A program made the position numbers and the translations under genes. This document shows positions 5,574 to 13,784 of a stretch of 28,920 bases of DNA, piece after piece. Position 1 is the stretch's first letter, and the number at the start of each line of letters is the position of its first letter. The notes under the pieces are model-generated. The model had not been told where the DNA came from and did no database searches. It worked only from the letters and a program-made list of their open reading frames with translations. Origin of the DNA: an uncultured Lactobacillus sp. (GTDB lineage Bacteria; Bacillota; Bacilli; Lactobacillales; Lactobacillaceae); NCBI GenBank assembly GCA_910587695.1, contig CAJUNC010000022.1:1-28920 (forward strand), given 5' to 3'.

Positions 5574-7103
5574 ATGGCTATGTCAGATAATATAGAAAAT
5601 ATTTATGTAAATTTATCCCAAAGTACATATGTAAAGAAGCATAAAAGTTTCTCGAATGATGCACTAAAAAAGTGGAAACAAGATATTTTATCATCGGGCA
5701 ATTCTGTTCCATTCACATTCCCCCATGCCAAAGACGCCTATGGTAATGATGCAAGCAAGGTCTATCTCCAACCCGACAAACTTAAGACAGTAACAGAAAA
5801 GGACTGGTTTGGTAGAGAAAAAACGTATCAAAAAGGTCTGCTGACCGATGAAAAGGCTGGGTATAATTCCTATTACGTGACTGACACCCAAAAGTTAAAC
5901 AACGAGACTAAGCATACATATTTTGCAACTCGAGGTAGTGACGCAATGAGTTTGAATACTTTGAATGATTGGGTGAGCAACAACGGCTCGTTTACTTTAT
6001 TCAACGCCTATATCCCTCAGGCAAAACTTGCTAGTAAAGCGATGCAGGCTAAGGTGGGTGAATTGCGTAAAAAAGCTCCTAATGCTACGATGGCGGTCAC
6101 TGGGCACTCGTTAGGGACGATGGTCTCGATCCAAGCTGTGGCTGATTTGCCCAAAGAAGATATTGCTAAATTGGATAAGATCGTGTTGTTTCAAGGTCCC
6201 GATGCCAGAGAAAGTATCAATAAAATGTCTAAACAAGCACAAGCAAATATTCAAACCTTAGAAGAGCAGGGCAAGATCGACTATTACGTCAATGCGTTTG
6301 ATATCGTTTCGATGTTGAATCGGAATAAAAAAGGTGTCGATGAGATCGGTAAAGTTCATTACTTGCTGCCAAAATCATTTACGACGACCTTTGATTTTGA
6401 TGACAAGTATGGTTCGAGTCATGATTTTGGACAGTATCAGATCAATGATGACGGGACGCTAAAAGAAGCTGATTTAAACGAACACAGCTATATTTTTGCA
6501 GCTGGGATCAAAGTTTCGCACTTGATCGATAAATATTTAGACCTGATCCTCAAAAATACGGGGGCTAATATTTCTTCGGGAAAACTATTGTCACTTTTGG
6601 TAAGTGATGGGGCTTTGTATGCCAAATTTCAACAGGAATATCGAGCGATCGTAAATGAAGCCAAACTTGCTAGTCAATGGCAAGGTAAAATAACTAGTTT
6701 ACATCAAAGGCTGACGACTGCCGGTGGGAGCCAAAAGATCGCATTACAAGAAGAATTAGCACAGGCAGTAGCGATTAAAGCGCGTGATATCGGTGAAGAA
6801 TATGCGACTATTTTTAAGAATACCCAACAAGAGCTTGAAGATGAGATCACAAGTATCGCCCAAGAGATCGCGCAAGGTGCTTATGCGCTCAGAAAGCATT
6901 TATCGGATGCCGAGATCGAAGAAATGATCGCACCATATACCAAAGAACGGCTCTGGGACAGCGAGCAAGCCACCCAAAATCTCAGGCAAATTCAACAATA
7001 TCAGACTAAGACAACAAATTTTAGCAAAAATTTATCGAAAGTAGCTAGAAATATCCAAGAAGATGACAGCAAGGCAAGTAAAGAGCTATTTAAACATGAC
7101 TGA
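5574..7103 (+). CDS. Lipase-fold toxin with C-terminal LXG-like helical domain (TslA-like)
   Basis: About 509 residues. An N-terminal alpha/beta-hydrolase of the class-3 lipase type spans roughly residues 60-330. It carries the nucleophile elbow TGHSLGT (S179), a probable acid D243 in NAFDIVSML and a probable catalytic H304 in NEHSYIF; FATRGSD near residue 116 may form the oxyanion loop. From about 335 to the end the protein is almost entirely predicted helix, rich in Q, E, K and A. There is no signal peptide. A lipase followed by a helical export domain matches the reverse-LXG layout of the S. aureus type VII effector TslA, a phospholipase antibacterial toxin. ATGs at 5568, 5574 and 5580 are all possible; 5574 is 8 bases from GGGG, and homology to the truncated copy favours 5574 or 5580. 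No secretion genes are in view. An intracellular lipase is the alternative. Confidence 0.7.
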   Translation: MAMSDNIENIYVNLSQSTYVKKHKSFSNDALKKWKQDILSSGNSVPFTFPHAKDAYGNDASKVYLQPDKLKTVTEKDWFGREKTYQKGLLTDEKAGYNSYYVTDTQKLNNETKHTYFATRGSDAMSLNTLNDWVSNNGSFTLFNAYIPQAKLASKAMQAKVGELRKKAPNATMAVTGHSLGTMVSIQAVADLPKEDIAKLDKIVLFQGPDARESINKMSKQAQANIQTLEEQGKIDYYVNAFDIVSMLNRNKKGVDEIGKVHYLLPKSFTTTFDFDDKYGSSHDFGQYQINDDGTLKEADLNEHSYIFAAGIKVSHLIDKYLDLILKNTGANISSGKLLSLLVSDGALYAKFQQEYRAIVNEAKLASQWQGKITSLHQRLTTAGGSQKIALQEELAQAVAIKARDIGEEYATIFKNTQQELEDEITSIAQEIAQGAYALRKHLSDAEIEEMIAPYTKERLWDSEQATQNLRQIQQYQTKTTNFSKNLSKVARNIQEDDSKASKELFKHD

Positions 7104-7153
7104 TCAATGTGTACTGAGCAATAAAGTAGTGTGATATTTTTGTAGTATTTCTA

Positions 7154-7182
7154 TTGACGGCAACTTTATAATTTGATATTAT
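7154..7182 (+). promoter_or_regulatory. Promoter of the rplU operon
   Basis: TTGACG (7154-7159), exactly 17 bases, then TATTAT (7177-7182): a strong sigma-A-type promoter about 115 bases ahead of rplU. Confidence 0.75.
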
Positions 7183-7189
7183 ATTAGCG

Positions 7190-7282
7190 TTGTATTTGTG
7201 CATGCCACAACTGCAACCGCACGTTTTAAGTTCAAGTGCTCTTTGAGCCACTACATTACGGCGAGTCTAAGTAAACTACAAG
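7190..7282 (+). ncRNA. Probable L21 leader (ribosomal protein autoregulatory element)
   Basis: The transcript leader between the promoter and the rplU ribosome binding site is about 100 bases long and carries CCGCACGTTTTAAGTTCAAG and CTTTGAGCCACTACATTACG. Its position matches the L21 leader RNA family found ahead of rplU-prp-rpmA in Firmicutes, where it is thought to bind a product of the operon. I judged this by position and general look, not by a covariance model. Confidence 0.5.
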
Positions 7283-7295
7283 GAGGTGCACATTA

Positions 7296-7604
7296 ATGTA
7301 CGCAATTATTGAAACAGGTGGTAAGCAACTTAAAGTAGAAGCTGGTCAAGCTATCTACGTTGAAAAGTTGGCTGCTGAAGCTGGTGAAAAAGTAACTTTT
7401 GATAAAGTTGTTTTAGTAGGTGGCGAAAACACAGTGATCGGTACACCTTTTGTTGAAGGTGCTACTGTTGAAGGTACTGTTGAAAAGCAAGGTCGTGCTA
7501 AGAAAGTTGTTACTTTCAAGTACAAGCCTAAGAAGCATCAACACACAAAGCAAGGTCATCGTCAACCATACACAAAGGTCGTTATCGACGCGATCAACGC
7601 ATAA
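7296..7604 (+). CDS. rplU: 50S ribosomal protein L21
   Basis: 102 residues, full length, with the family opening MYAIIETGGKQLKVEAGQ and the basic C-terminal stretch KYKPKKHQHTKQGHRQPYT that contacts 23S rRNA. A strong AAGGAGGTG precedes the ATG. It is the first gene of the rplU-prp-rpmA operon, behind a structured leader. Confidence 0.97.
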   Translation: MYAIIETGGKQLKVEAGQAIYVEKLAAEAGEKVTFDKVVLVGGENTVIGTPFVEGATVEGTVEKQGRAKKVVTFKYKPKKHQHTKQGHRQPYTKVVIDAINA

Positions 7605-7625
7605 TTTTTGCGAGGTGGACGTTAG

Positions 7626-7952
7626 GTGATCCATGCAAATATTATTAGAGATGGTAAAGTGATCAAAGGTTTCGATATTACTGGTCATGCAGGTTTTGCA
7701 AAAGCTGGTGAGGATATTGTTTGTGCAGCTGTTTCAATGTTAGCGATCAATACGATCAATACGTTGGAAAAGTTATTGAAACAAAAATTTTCACTAGTTG
7801 AAGATCAGAAAAATGGCGGACTTTTACAAGTGACTTTATCAGATGAGGGACAAAACGATCCCGCAGTTCAATTGATCTTAGCCAGTCTTGAATTGGGCTT
7901 GAAAGACGTTGAACAGAGTTATCCAAAATATATAAAAACGAATATAAATTAA
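7626..7952 (+). CDS. prp: Ribosomal-processing cysteine protease Prp
   Basis: 108-residue YsxB/Prp family cysteine protease that removes the N-terminal pro-sequence of ribosomal protein L27 in Firmicutes. The catalytic pair is visible as H21 (TGHAGFAKAGEDIV) and C33 (IVCAAVS). It starts with GTG at 7626, after GAGGTGG with a 7-base gap, and lies between rplU and rpmA. The expected substrate motif is present at the start of the next gene, so enzyme and substrate are co-expressed. Confidence 0.95.
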   Translation: MIHANIIRDGKVIKGFDITGHAGFAKAGEDIVCAAVSMLAINTINTLEKLLKQKFSLVEDQKNGGLLQVTLSDEGQNDPAVQLILASLELGLKDVEQSYPKYIKTNIN

Positions 7953-7974
7953 GCAATAAGGAGGTGCACGAACT

Positions 7975-8256
7975 ATGTTAATGAACTTACAATACTTCGC
8001 TCATAAAAAGGGTGGTGGTTCCACTTCTAACGGTCGTGACTCACGTTCTAAGCGTTTAGGTGCTAAGAGCGCTGACGGTCAAACAGTTAACGGTGGTGCT
8101 ATCTTATACCGTCAACGTGGTACACGTATTTACCCAGGTGTTAACGTTGGTATGGGTGGCGACAACACATTATTTGCTAAGGTTGCTGGCGTTGTTAAAT
8201 TTGAACGCAAAGGTCGCGACAAAAAGCAAGTTAGTGTGTACCCTGTTGCTGAATAA
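7975..8256 (+). CDS. rpmA: 50S ribosomal protein L27, with cleavable N-terminal extension
   Basis: 93 residues. The first residues MLMNLQYFAHKKGGGSTSNG include the Firmicute pro-sequence; Prp is expected to cut after the phenylalanine of NLQYF, leaving AHKKGGG, which reaches the peptidyl-transferase centre. AAGGAGGTG lies upstream. It is the last gene of its operon, followed at once by a terminator. Confidence 0.97.
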   Translation: MLMNLQYFAHKKGGGSTSNGRDSRSKRLGAKSADGQTVNGGAILYRQRGTRIYPGVNVGMGGDNTLFAKVAGVVKFERKGRDKKQVSVYPVAE

Positions 8257-8270
8257 TCGGCAATGCTAAT

Positions 8271-8312
8271 AACGTCTTGATCTCTTGTGTAGCAAGGGAT
8301 CAAGACGTTTTT
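8271..8312 (+). terminator. Terminator of the rplU operon
   Basis: AACGTCTTGATC (8271-8282) pairs perfectly with GATCAAGACGTT (8298-8309), with an inner CTTG/CAAG extension and a short T tail. Confidence 0.88.
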
Positions 8313-8341
8313 CATTTTGTAGAAAAGTTGATGAAATAAAA

Positions 8342-8390
8342 TAGGTCTTCTAGAAAAACATAGCCAAATGCTATCTATTTAGAAGACCTA
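8342..8390 (-). terminator. Terminator of the amidase gene
   Basis: TAGGTCTTCT (8342-8351) pairs with AGAAGACCTA (8381-8390). Read leftward, the stem is followed by a T-rich tail (ATTTTATTTC). It lies between convergent genes and may work both ways. Confidence 0.75.
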
Positions 8391-8393
8391 ATT

Positions 8394-9272
8394 TTATTTA
8401 CTTGTATCTTTTTGAGCTACGAAATATTTTTCCAATCCTTGATAAACGTCATTTACAACGGTAGCACGGTAAGACTTAGAGGTTATCTGATCGAAGTCAC
8501 GATCGGAATTGATATATCCCATTTCAAGTAAGATAGCCGGTTCTTTGATATCACGAATGACTAAAAAGTCACCGACTTCGACCCCGCGATTTTCTAAGCC
8601 GATCGCACCAAATTCATTATTTACCATCTGAGCTAATTTAAGTGAGTTCTTGTGATAATAATAGGTCGTAAAACCAGATGCTGTGTTTTTGGTTGGTGAA
8701 GAATCGAAGTGGAAACTGATAAAAGCATCAGCATGAACTTGATCTGCTAGGGCAGGACGTTTGCTTAGACTGACAAAAGTATCGTCATCACGAGTGAGGT
8801 ATACTTTTGCATTTTGCTTACGTAATTTTTCGGCCAATAGTTTAGCATAAGCTAAAGTATATTGTTTTTCTTCTTTTTTCTCAGTGTTCGAGGTCGCCCC
8901 AGAGTCATAACCACCGTGACCAGGATCGATCACGATCGTCGCATTTGAAAGATCGGTAACTGGTAGTTTGTAGCTACTGTTGATCATCCAATCAGCGATC
9001 CAGCCTTTTTTTTCATCGTCAGTTTCAACATACATCCAATGATATTTGCTTTTCAAGACAGTTACACGTTGGTTTTGCTTGAGTTGACTGATTTGATCAT
9101 ATTCAACACCAGGGCCGTTTTTAAGGACAGCATAGTTAGTTTGGATCTCTAGTTGTCCGAAATATTTATAAGTGCGATAACCTAAAATACCAACTAGTAC
9201 GAAAATGATCGCAAATAGGACCCGAATACGTTTGGGGAGGCCAGATCCATGAGAAGTTCTAGGCTTTTCCAT
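8394..9272 (-). CDS. SH3-containing N-acetylmuramoyl-L-alanine amidase
   Basis: 292 residues. A short basic cytoplasmic tail and one N-terminal membrane segment (IRVLFAIIFVLVGILGY) are followed by a bacterial SH3 domain (about residues 43-100: NYAVLKNGPGVEYDQISQLK...GWIADWMI) and an Amidase_3 zinc domain (about 108-285). The latter shows IDPGHGGYDSGA (Zn histidine), a glutamate-rich stretch with the second ligand, ISFHFDSS (third ligand) and ILLEMGYINS (catalytic glutamate). It cleaves the lactyl amide bond of peptidoglycan at the cell surface. Of GTG 9281, ATG 9278 and ATG 9272, the last is chosen because GGAG lies 8 bases upstream. It is convergent with rpmA and splits the rpmA and pyrH transcription units. 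Confidence 0.9.
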   Translation of the reverse strand: MEKPRTSHGSGLPKRIRVLFAIIFVLVGILGYRTYKYFGQLEIQTNYAVLKNGPGVEYDQISQLKQNQRVTVLKSKYHWMYVETDDEKKGWIADWMINSSYKLPVTDLSNATIVIDPGHGGYDSGATSNTEKKEEKQYTLAYAKLLAEKLRKQNAKVYLTRDDDTFVSLSKRPALADQVHADAFISFHFDSSPTKNTASGFTTYYYHKNSLKLAQMVNNEFGAIGLENRGVEVGDFLVIRDIKEPAILLEMGYINSDRDFDQITSKSYRATVVNDVYQGLEKYFVAQKDTSK

Positions 9273-9389
9273 GTGCATCACTCCAAATTTAACAACTATT
9301 CACATTATAGCAAAAATGCTTTGTGTCCAACAAGTAAATGCTAACGGTTTCCTAGCAAAGCTTATTGAAATGTAAAAGCAAATTAATAG

Positions 9390-9453
9390 TTGGCAAAACC
9401 CCCGATAGAATGATAAAATTTATTCAAACGGCTTTCGTTAAATCGTGAACGAA
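9390..9453 (+). promoter_or_regulatory. Candidate promoter and inverted repeat ahead of pyrH
   Basis: TTGGCA (9390-9395), 18 bases, then TAAAAT (9414-9419). Just downstream, TTCGTT (9434-9439) and AACGAA (9448-9453) are inverted around 8 bases and could be an operator or a small hairpin in the pyrH leader. Confidence 0.45.
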
Positions 9454-9485
9454 TTTCAGCAAAATTGTTTTAGGAGGATCAACTA

Positions 9486-10208
9486 ATGTCTGACATTAAA
9501 TACAAACGAGTTGTGATGAAACTGAGCGGGGAAGCATTGGCCGGAGATGCTGGTCAAGGGATCAATCCGCCAGAGATCCGTAAAGTTGCCGAAGAGATCA
9601 AAGAAGTGCATGACTTAGGTGTTCAGATCGCGATCGTTGTCGGTGGTGGCAACATGTGGCGTGGAGAATCAGGTGCACAAATGGGAATGGAGCGCGCTCA
9701 AGCAGATTATATCGGAATGCTTGGGACAGTGATGAATGCTTTGGCACTACAAGACAATTTAGAATCGATCGGAGTACCAACTAGAGTTCAAACTGCAATC
9801 GAAATGCGACAAGTAGCTGAGCCATATATTCGTCGTAAGGCTATGCGTCATTTGGAAAAGGGACGTATCGTGATCTTTGCAGCTGGCACAGGCTCACCAT
9901 ATTTCTCCACTGATACGACTTCAGCATTGCGGGCATCCGAGATCAATGCTGATGTGATCTTGATGGCTAAAAATGGTGTTGACGGCGTTTATTCAGCAGA
10001 TCCACGTAAAGATGCAAATGCAGTTAAATACGATAAGCTAACACATATGGAGATCATCAATAAAGGATTACAAGTCATGGATACAACTGCTTCATCACTA
10101 TCCATGGATAACAATATCCCACTTGTGGTCTTTAACATGAATGAGCGTGGAAATATCAAAAAAGTTGTTCAAGGTGAAACGATCGGAACAACAGTTGAAG
10201 GGAAGTAA
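9486..10208 (+). CDS. pyrH: UMP kinase
   Basis: 240-residue amino-acid-kinase-fold enzyme that phosphorylates UMP to UDP with ATP, the committed step to all pyrimidine nucleotides. The opening KRVVMKLSGEAL, the IVVGGGNMWRG glycine loop, RRKAMRHLEKGR and the FAAGTGSPYFSTDTTSALRA UMP/ATP-binding region are all standard. TAGGAGG lies upstream. It is the first gene of the run to polC. In most relatives pyrH follows rpsB-tsf; here its neighbour is the amidase. Confidence 0.97.
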   Translation: MSDIKYKRVVMKLSGEALAGDAGQGINPPEIRKVAEEIKEVHDLGVQIAIVVGGGNMWRGESGAQMGMERAQADYIGMLGTVMNALALQDNLESIGVPTRVQTAIEMRQVAEPYIRRKAMRHLEKGRIVIFAAGTGSPYFSTDTTSALRASEINADVILMAKNGVDGVYSADPRKDANAVKYDKLTHMEIINKGLQVMDTTASSLSMDNNIPLVVFNMNERGNIKKVVQGETIGTTVEGK

Positions 10209-10216
10209 ATAAATTT

Positions 10217-10780
10217 ATGAAAATTACAGATCCAACTATTTTACAATATCAAGAAAAAATGACTAAAGCAGAAGAAGCTTTACAACGCGAATTAGGTACG
10301 ATCAGAGCTGGGGTAGCGAATGCTAGTTTGTTAAACCGGATCAACGTTGAATACTACGGGGTCCCAACACCACTTAATCAAATGGCTCAGATCAGTGTTC
10401 CAGAAGCACGTGTGCTTCTCATCACACCATATGATAAGTCTTCTTTAAAAGACATTGAACATGCGCTCTTAGCATCTGATCTAGGTATCGCTCCTATGAA
10501 TGACGGATCAGCTATTCGTTTAGTGATCCCACAATTGACTGAAGAACGTCGTAAAGAATTAGCTAAACAAGTTAAAGCAACTTCTGAAAAGGGCAAGATC
10601 GCTGTCAGAAATGTTCGCCGTGAAATGATGGATGCTTTGAAGAAAGCACAAAAGAATGGTGATTTGACCGAAGATCAATTGCGTGACTTGGAAGATGTTG
10701 CCCAAAAAGTAACGGATAATTCGATCAAAAATATTGAAAATATTACAGCAGAAAAGGAAAAAGAAGTGCTTGCCGGTTAG
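10217..10780 (+). CDS. frr: Ribosome recycling factor
   Basis: 187 residues. It splits post-termination ribosomes together with EF-G. Typical stretches are LGTIRAGVANASLLNRINVEYYG in domain I and the C-terminal helical arm RRKELAKQVKATSEKGKIAVRNVRREMMDALKK. It starts 8 bases after the pyrH stop, in the usual pyrH-frr pair. The protein is intact. Confidence 0.97.
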   Translation: MKITDPTILQYQEKMTKAEEALQRELGTIRAGVANASLLNRINVEYYGVPTPLNQMAQISVPEARVLLITPYDKSSLKDIEHALLASDLGIAPMNDGSAIRLVIPQLTEERRKELAKQVKATSEKGKIAVRNVRREMMDALKKAQKNGDLTEDQLRDLEDVAQKVTDNSIKNIENITAEKEKEVLAG

Positions 10781-10803
10781 GTGAAAGCTTTATTTTGCTG
10801 ATG

Positions 10804-10870
10804 ATAACGGGGCAAGGGCTCGTCGAAACAGGCGCTTACTGGATCGACGGATCTGTCCCGTTATTCTTTT
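10804..10870 (+). terminator. Nested hairpin between frr and uppS (terminator or structured leader)
   Basis: ATAACGGG (10804-10811) pairs perfectly with CCCGTTAT (10857-10864). Within it CGTCGA (10821-10826) pairs with TCGACG (10844-10849), leaving a further small CAG/CTG hairpin. A T-rich tail follows (TCTTTT). This is larger than a simple terminator and lies just ahead of the uppS ribosome binding site, so it may terminate or attenuate transcription between frr and uppS. Confidence 0.55.
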
Positions 10871-10885
10871 AACAGAGGTGAAGAC

Positions 10886-11662
10886 ATGTTTTCTAACTTA
10901 TTTAAAAATAAGCAGGCAGCACAAAACAAGCTAGATCAAAAACGGATACCGGCTCATATTGCGATCATCATGGATGGTAATGGTAGATGGGCAAAAAAGC
11001 GCGGACTGCCCCGAGTTGCAGGACACAAGCAGGGGATGGAGACTGTTAAAACGATCACTAAAGTCGCTAGCGATCTGGGGGTCAAGGTGCTGACGTTATA
11101 TGCTTTTTCAACGGAAAATTGGAAAAGGCCTCAAGATGAAGTCGGCTTTTTAATGGATCTTCCAGTAAAATTTTTCAATACATTCGTCCCAGAATTGATC
11201 GCAAACAATGTCCGTGTCAATGTGATGGGATACACAGATAAATTACCTGACTCGACGCAAAAAGCAGTTTTTGATGCGATCGAGCAGACGAAAGATAATA
11301 CAGGCATGGTCTTGAATTTTGCTTTGAATTACGGGAGCCGTGCTGAGATCACGACCGCAGTCCAAGCCTTAGCCACTCAAGTTAAACAGGGGAAATTAGA
11401 GCCGTCCCAGATCGATGAAAAAGTTTTTTCGAAGGCTTTGATGACGGCTGATCTCCCGTATGCTGATCCAGAATTACTGATCCGTACGAGTGGTGAAGAA
11501 CGGATCTCTAACTTTTTATTGTGGCAGATCGCTTACAGTGAGTTAGTATTTACAGATGTTTTATGGCCGGACTTTTCGGCTGAAGATCTAGAATTATCGA
11601 TTTATAAGTTTCAGCAACGCGATCGACGTTTTGGTGGGCTGAATAAGAAGGAGGATAATTGA
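10886..11662 (+). CDS. uppS: Isoprenyl transferase (undecaprenyl diphosphate synthase)
   Basis: 258 residues. It condenses isopentenyl diphosphate units onto farnesyl diphosphate to make the C55 lipid carrier for cell-wall synthesis. Visible signatures are HIAIIMDGNGRWAKKRGL with the Mg-binding aspartate, LTLYAFSTENWKRP, and the C-terminal PELLIRTSGEERISNFLLWQ followed by YSELVFTD. The TGA overlaps the cdsA start by one base, coupling lipid-carrier and phospholipid synthesis. Confidence 0.97.
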   Translation: MFSNLFKNKQAAQNKLDQKRIPAHIAIIMDGNGRWAKKRGLPRVAGHKQGMETVKTITKVASDLGVKVLTLYAFSTENWKRPQDEVGFLMDLPVKFFNTFVPELIANNVRVNVMGYTDKLPDSTQKAVFDAIEQTKDNTGMVLNFALNYGSRAEITTAVQALATQVKQGKLEPSQIDEKVFSKALMTADLPYADPELLIRTSGEERISNFLLWQIAYSELVFTDVLWPDFSAEDLELSIYKFQQRDRRFGGLNKKEDN

Positions 11663-12450
11663 TGAAACAGCGTGTTATAACAGCGGTGATCGCTTTGGTC
11701 ATTTTCTTACCATTGCTTTATCTAGGGGGGATACCCTTTGATATCTTGGTAACGTTGATGGGGATCGTCGCAATGTCAGAATTTTTGATCATGAAAAAGA
11801 AATTACTCGTATCATTTGAGGCGATCATTTCCTTTCTTTTGATACTATCAGTTTTATTGCCGGTCTTTTGGGCTGGCTTTTGGACACAGGATACTTTAGG
11901 TGGCAGTTTTTATTTGTTAGCCTTAGTCATGCTAGTCTACACTGTGATCTCTAAAAATCGTTTTTCATTTGATGATGCAGGCGTCTTATTATTAGGTGGG
12001 CTATATGCGGGGCTTGGTTTTAGATTCATGATGTTAGCTCGAGCAGAGAGTCTGTGGATGATGCTTTACGCCTTATTGATCGTTTGGATCACAGACAGTG
12101 GTGCTTATCTGATCGGACGCAAGATCGGTAAGAATAAATTAGCACCACATATCAGTCCCAATAAAACTTGGGAAGGTTCGATCGGTGGTTCGCTCAGTGC
12201 GGTAGTTATTGTAGGAACATATCTATATTTTGTGCAAGATGCGTTTCCATATAGTTTCTCGACTATGCTTTTATGGACTTTAGTCTTCTCAGTTGGGGGC
12301 CAACTTGGTGATCTGATCGAGTCAGCTTTCAAACGTCATTATGGAGTCAAGGATTCAGGCAAGATCTTACCTGGACACGGTGGGATCTTAGACCGTTTTG
12401 ATTCATTACTATTTGTTTTACCATTGATGCATTTTGCTGGCTTGATCTAA
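11662..12450 (+). CDS. cdsA: Phosphatidate cytidylyltransferase
   Basis: 262-residue polytopic membrane enzyme making CDP-diacylglycerol, precursor of all phospholipids, from phosphatidate and CTP. About seven hydrophobic spans precede the C-terminal signature. SPNKTWEGSIGGS and then GQLGDLIESAFKRHYGVKDS, with LPGHGGILDRFDS, are the CdsA family motifs with the Mg-binding aspartates. ATG 11662 is chosen over TTG 11659 because AGGAGG (11649-11654) lies 7 bases upstream. Confidence 0.96.
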   Translation: MKQRVITAVIALVIFLPLLYLGGIPFDILVTLMGIVAMSEFLIMKKKLLVSFEAIISFLLILSVLLPVFWAGFWTQDTLGGSFYLLALVMLVYTVISKNRFSFDDAGVLLLGGLYAGLGFRFMMLARAESLWMMLYALLIVWITDSGAYLIGRKIGKNKLAPHISPNKTWEGSIGGSLSAVVIVGTYLYFVQDAFPYSFSTMLLWTLVFSVGGQLGDLIESAFKRHYGVKDSGKILPGHGGILDRFDSLLFVLPLMHFAGLI

Positions 12451-12482
12451 TAGGTCGATTAGGATAAGGACGGTAGAACAAT

Positions 12483-13757
12483 ATGATAACAACTATAATT
12501 ACATTTATCATCGTCTTTGGGATCTTAGTATTTGTCCATGAATTTGGACACTATTATTTTGCCAAACGTGCAGGGATCTTAGTACGTGAATTTGCGATCG
12601 GGATGGGACCAAAACTGTTTGCCTATCGCAAGAATGGCACGACTTATACTTGGCGGATCTTGCCACTGGGTGGTTATGTCAGCATGGCAGGTTTGGAAGA
12701 CGACACTGAAGAGTTGAAAAAAGGGATGCCAGTCAGTCTGATCACTGACGAAAATGGTGTTGTTCAAAAGATAAATACTAGTAAAAAGATCACTTTAGTC
12801 GAAGGGATCCCGCTTGAATTGACTGACTGGGATCTGACCGATGGACTTTGGGTCGAAGGTTATGAAAACGGCACTGAAGATGAGATCAAACGCTTTAAAG
12901 TCGATCACGATGCATTGATCATCGGTAAAGATGGGATCGAATTGCAGATCGCACCACGTGATGTGCGCTTTCAGTCGGCTTCGTTAGTCGATCGGATGTT
13001 GACCAATTTTGCGGGTCCATTGAATAATTTTTTGTTAGCGATCGTAGCTTTTGGCTTAGTAGCCTTTTTACAAGGCGGAGTCCCTGTAACGACTAATACG
13101 ATAGCTCAAGTTCAAACTGATTTGGTCGCTCAAAAAGCTGGTTTAAAAGCAAACGATACGATCATCGCGATCGATGGTGATAAAACACCGACTTGGGACG
13201 ATGTGGCGCAGCATATCAGAACCGCTGATGATAAAGAACTTGTTTTAACAGTCAAACGAGCTGATAAAAAGCAAAATATCAAGGTCAAACCAGTCCAAAA
13301 AAACGTAAATGGACAAAAGGTCGCCCAGATTGGTATAATTGCTAAAGGAAAAATGGATCGTTCTATCAAAGCCAAGCTGACTTATGGTTTTACCCAAACT
13401 TGGTATGTGATAAAACAGCTAGGAAATGCCCTAGTATCAATGTTACATGGCTTTAGTCTAAATGATCTAGGTGGTCCAGTAGCAATGTTTTCACTCACAT
13501 CACAGGCTAAAGAAAACGGCCTGATCAGTGTTGTGACACTAACAGCACTGTTGTCAGTTAACTTAGGGATCATCAACTTGTTACCGATCCCTGCTTTGGA
13601 TGGGGGCAAGTTGCTATTAAATATTATCGAAGCGATCAGAAGAAAACCACTTGATCCAGAAAAAGAGATCATTATCACAATGATCGGTTTTGGATTTTTG
13701 ATGATCTTGATGCTTCTAGTTACGTGGAATGATATTCAACGCTATTTCTTCCGCTAA
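12483..13757 (+). CDS. rseP: Site-2 membrane metalloprotease RseP/Eep
   Basis: 424-residue intramembrane zinc protease. HEFGH at residues 19-23 in the first membrane span is the zinc-binding motif, and NLLPIPALDGGKLL near residues 360-375 supplies the third ligand. A PDZ domain lies between (about 185-270: AGLKANDTIIAIDGDKTPTWDD). A hydrophobic C-terminal span completes the four-helix layout. Homologues (Eep, RasP) trim signal-peptide remnants, generate peptide pheromones and degrade anti-sigma factors. It stands between cdsA and proS in the conserved order. Confidence 0.95.
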   Translation: MITTIITFIIVFGILVFVHEFGHYYFAKRAGILVREFAIGMGPKLFAYRKNGTTYTWRILPLGGYVSMAGLEDDTEELKKGMPVSLITDENGVVQKINTSKKITLVEGIPLELTDWDLTDGLWVEGYENGTEDEIKRFKVDHDALIIGKDGIELQIAPRDVRFQSASLVDRMLTNFAGPLNNFLLAIVAFGLVAFLQGGVPVTTNTIAQVQTDLVAQKAGLKANDTIIAIDGDKTPTWDDVAQHIRTADDKELVLTVKRADKKQNIKVKPVQKNVNGQKVAQIGIIAKGKMDRSIKAKLTYGFTQTWYVIKQLGNALVSMLHGFSLNDLGGPVAMFSLTSQAKENGLISVVTLTALLSVNLGIINLLPIPALDGGKLLLNIIEAIRRKPLDPEKEIIITMIGFGFLMILMLLVTWNDIQRYFFR

Positions 13758-13784
13758 TTAAATATAAAAGGGGTCTGAGCAAGA

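Noticed and set aside
7190..7282. tRNA or T-box in the rplU leader
   Set aside because: No cloverleaf, no T-box anti-terminator sequence; position fits a ribosomal protein leader.
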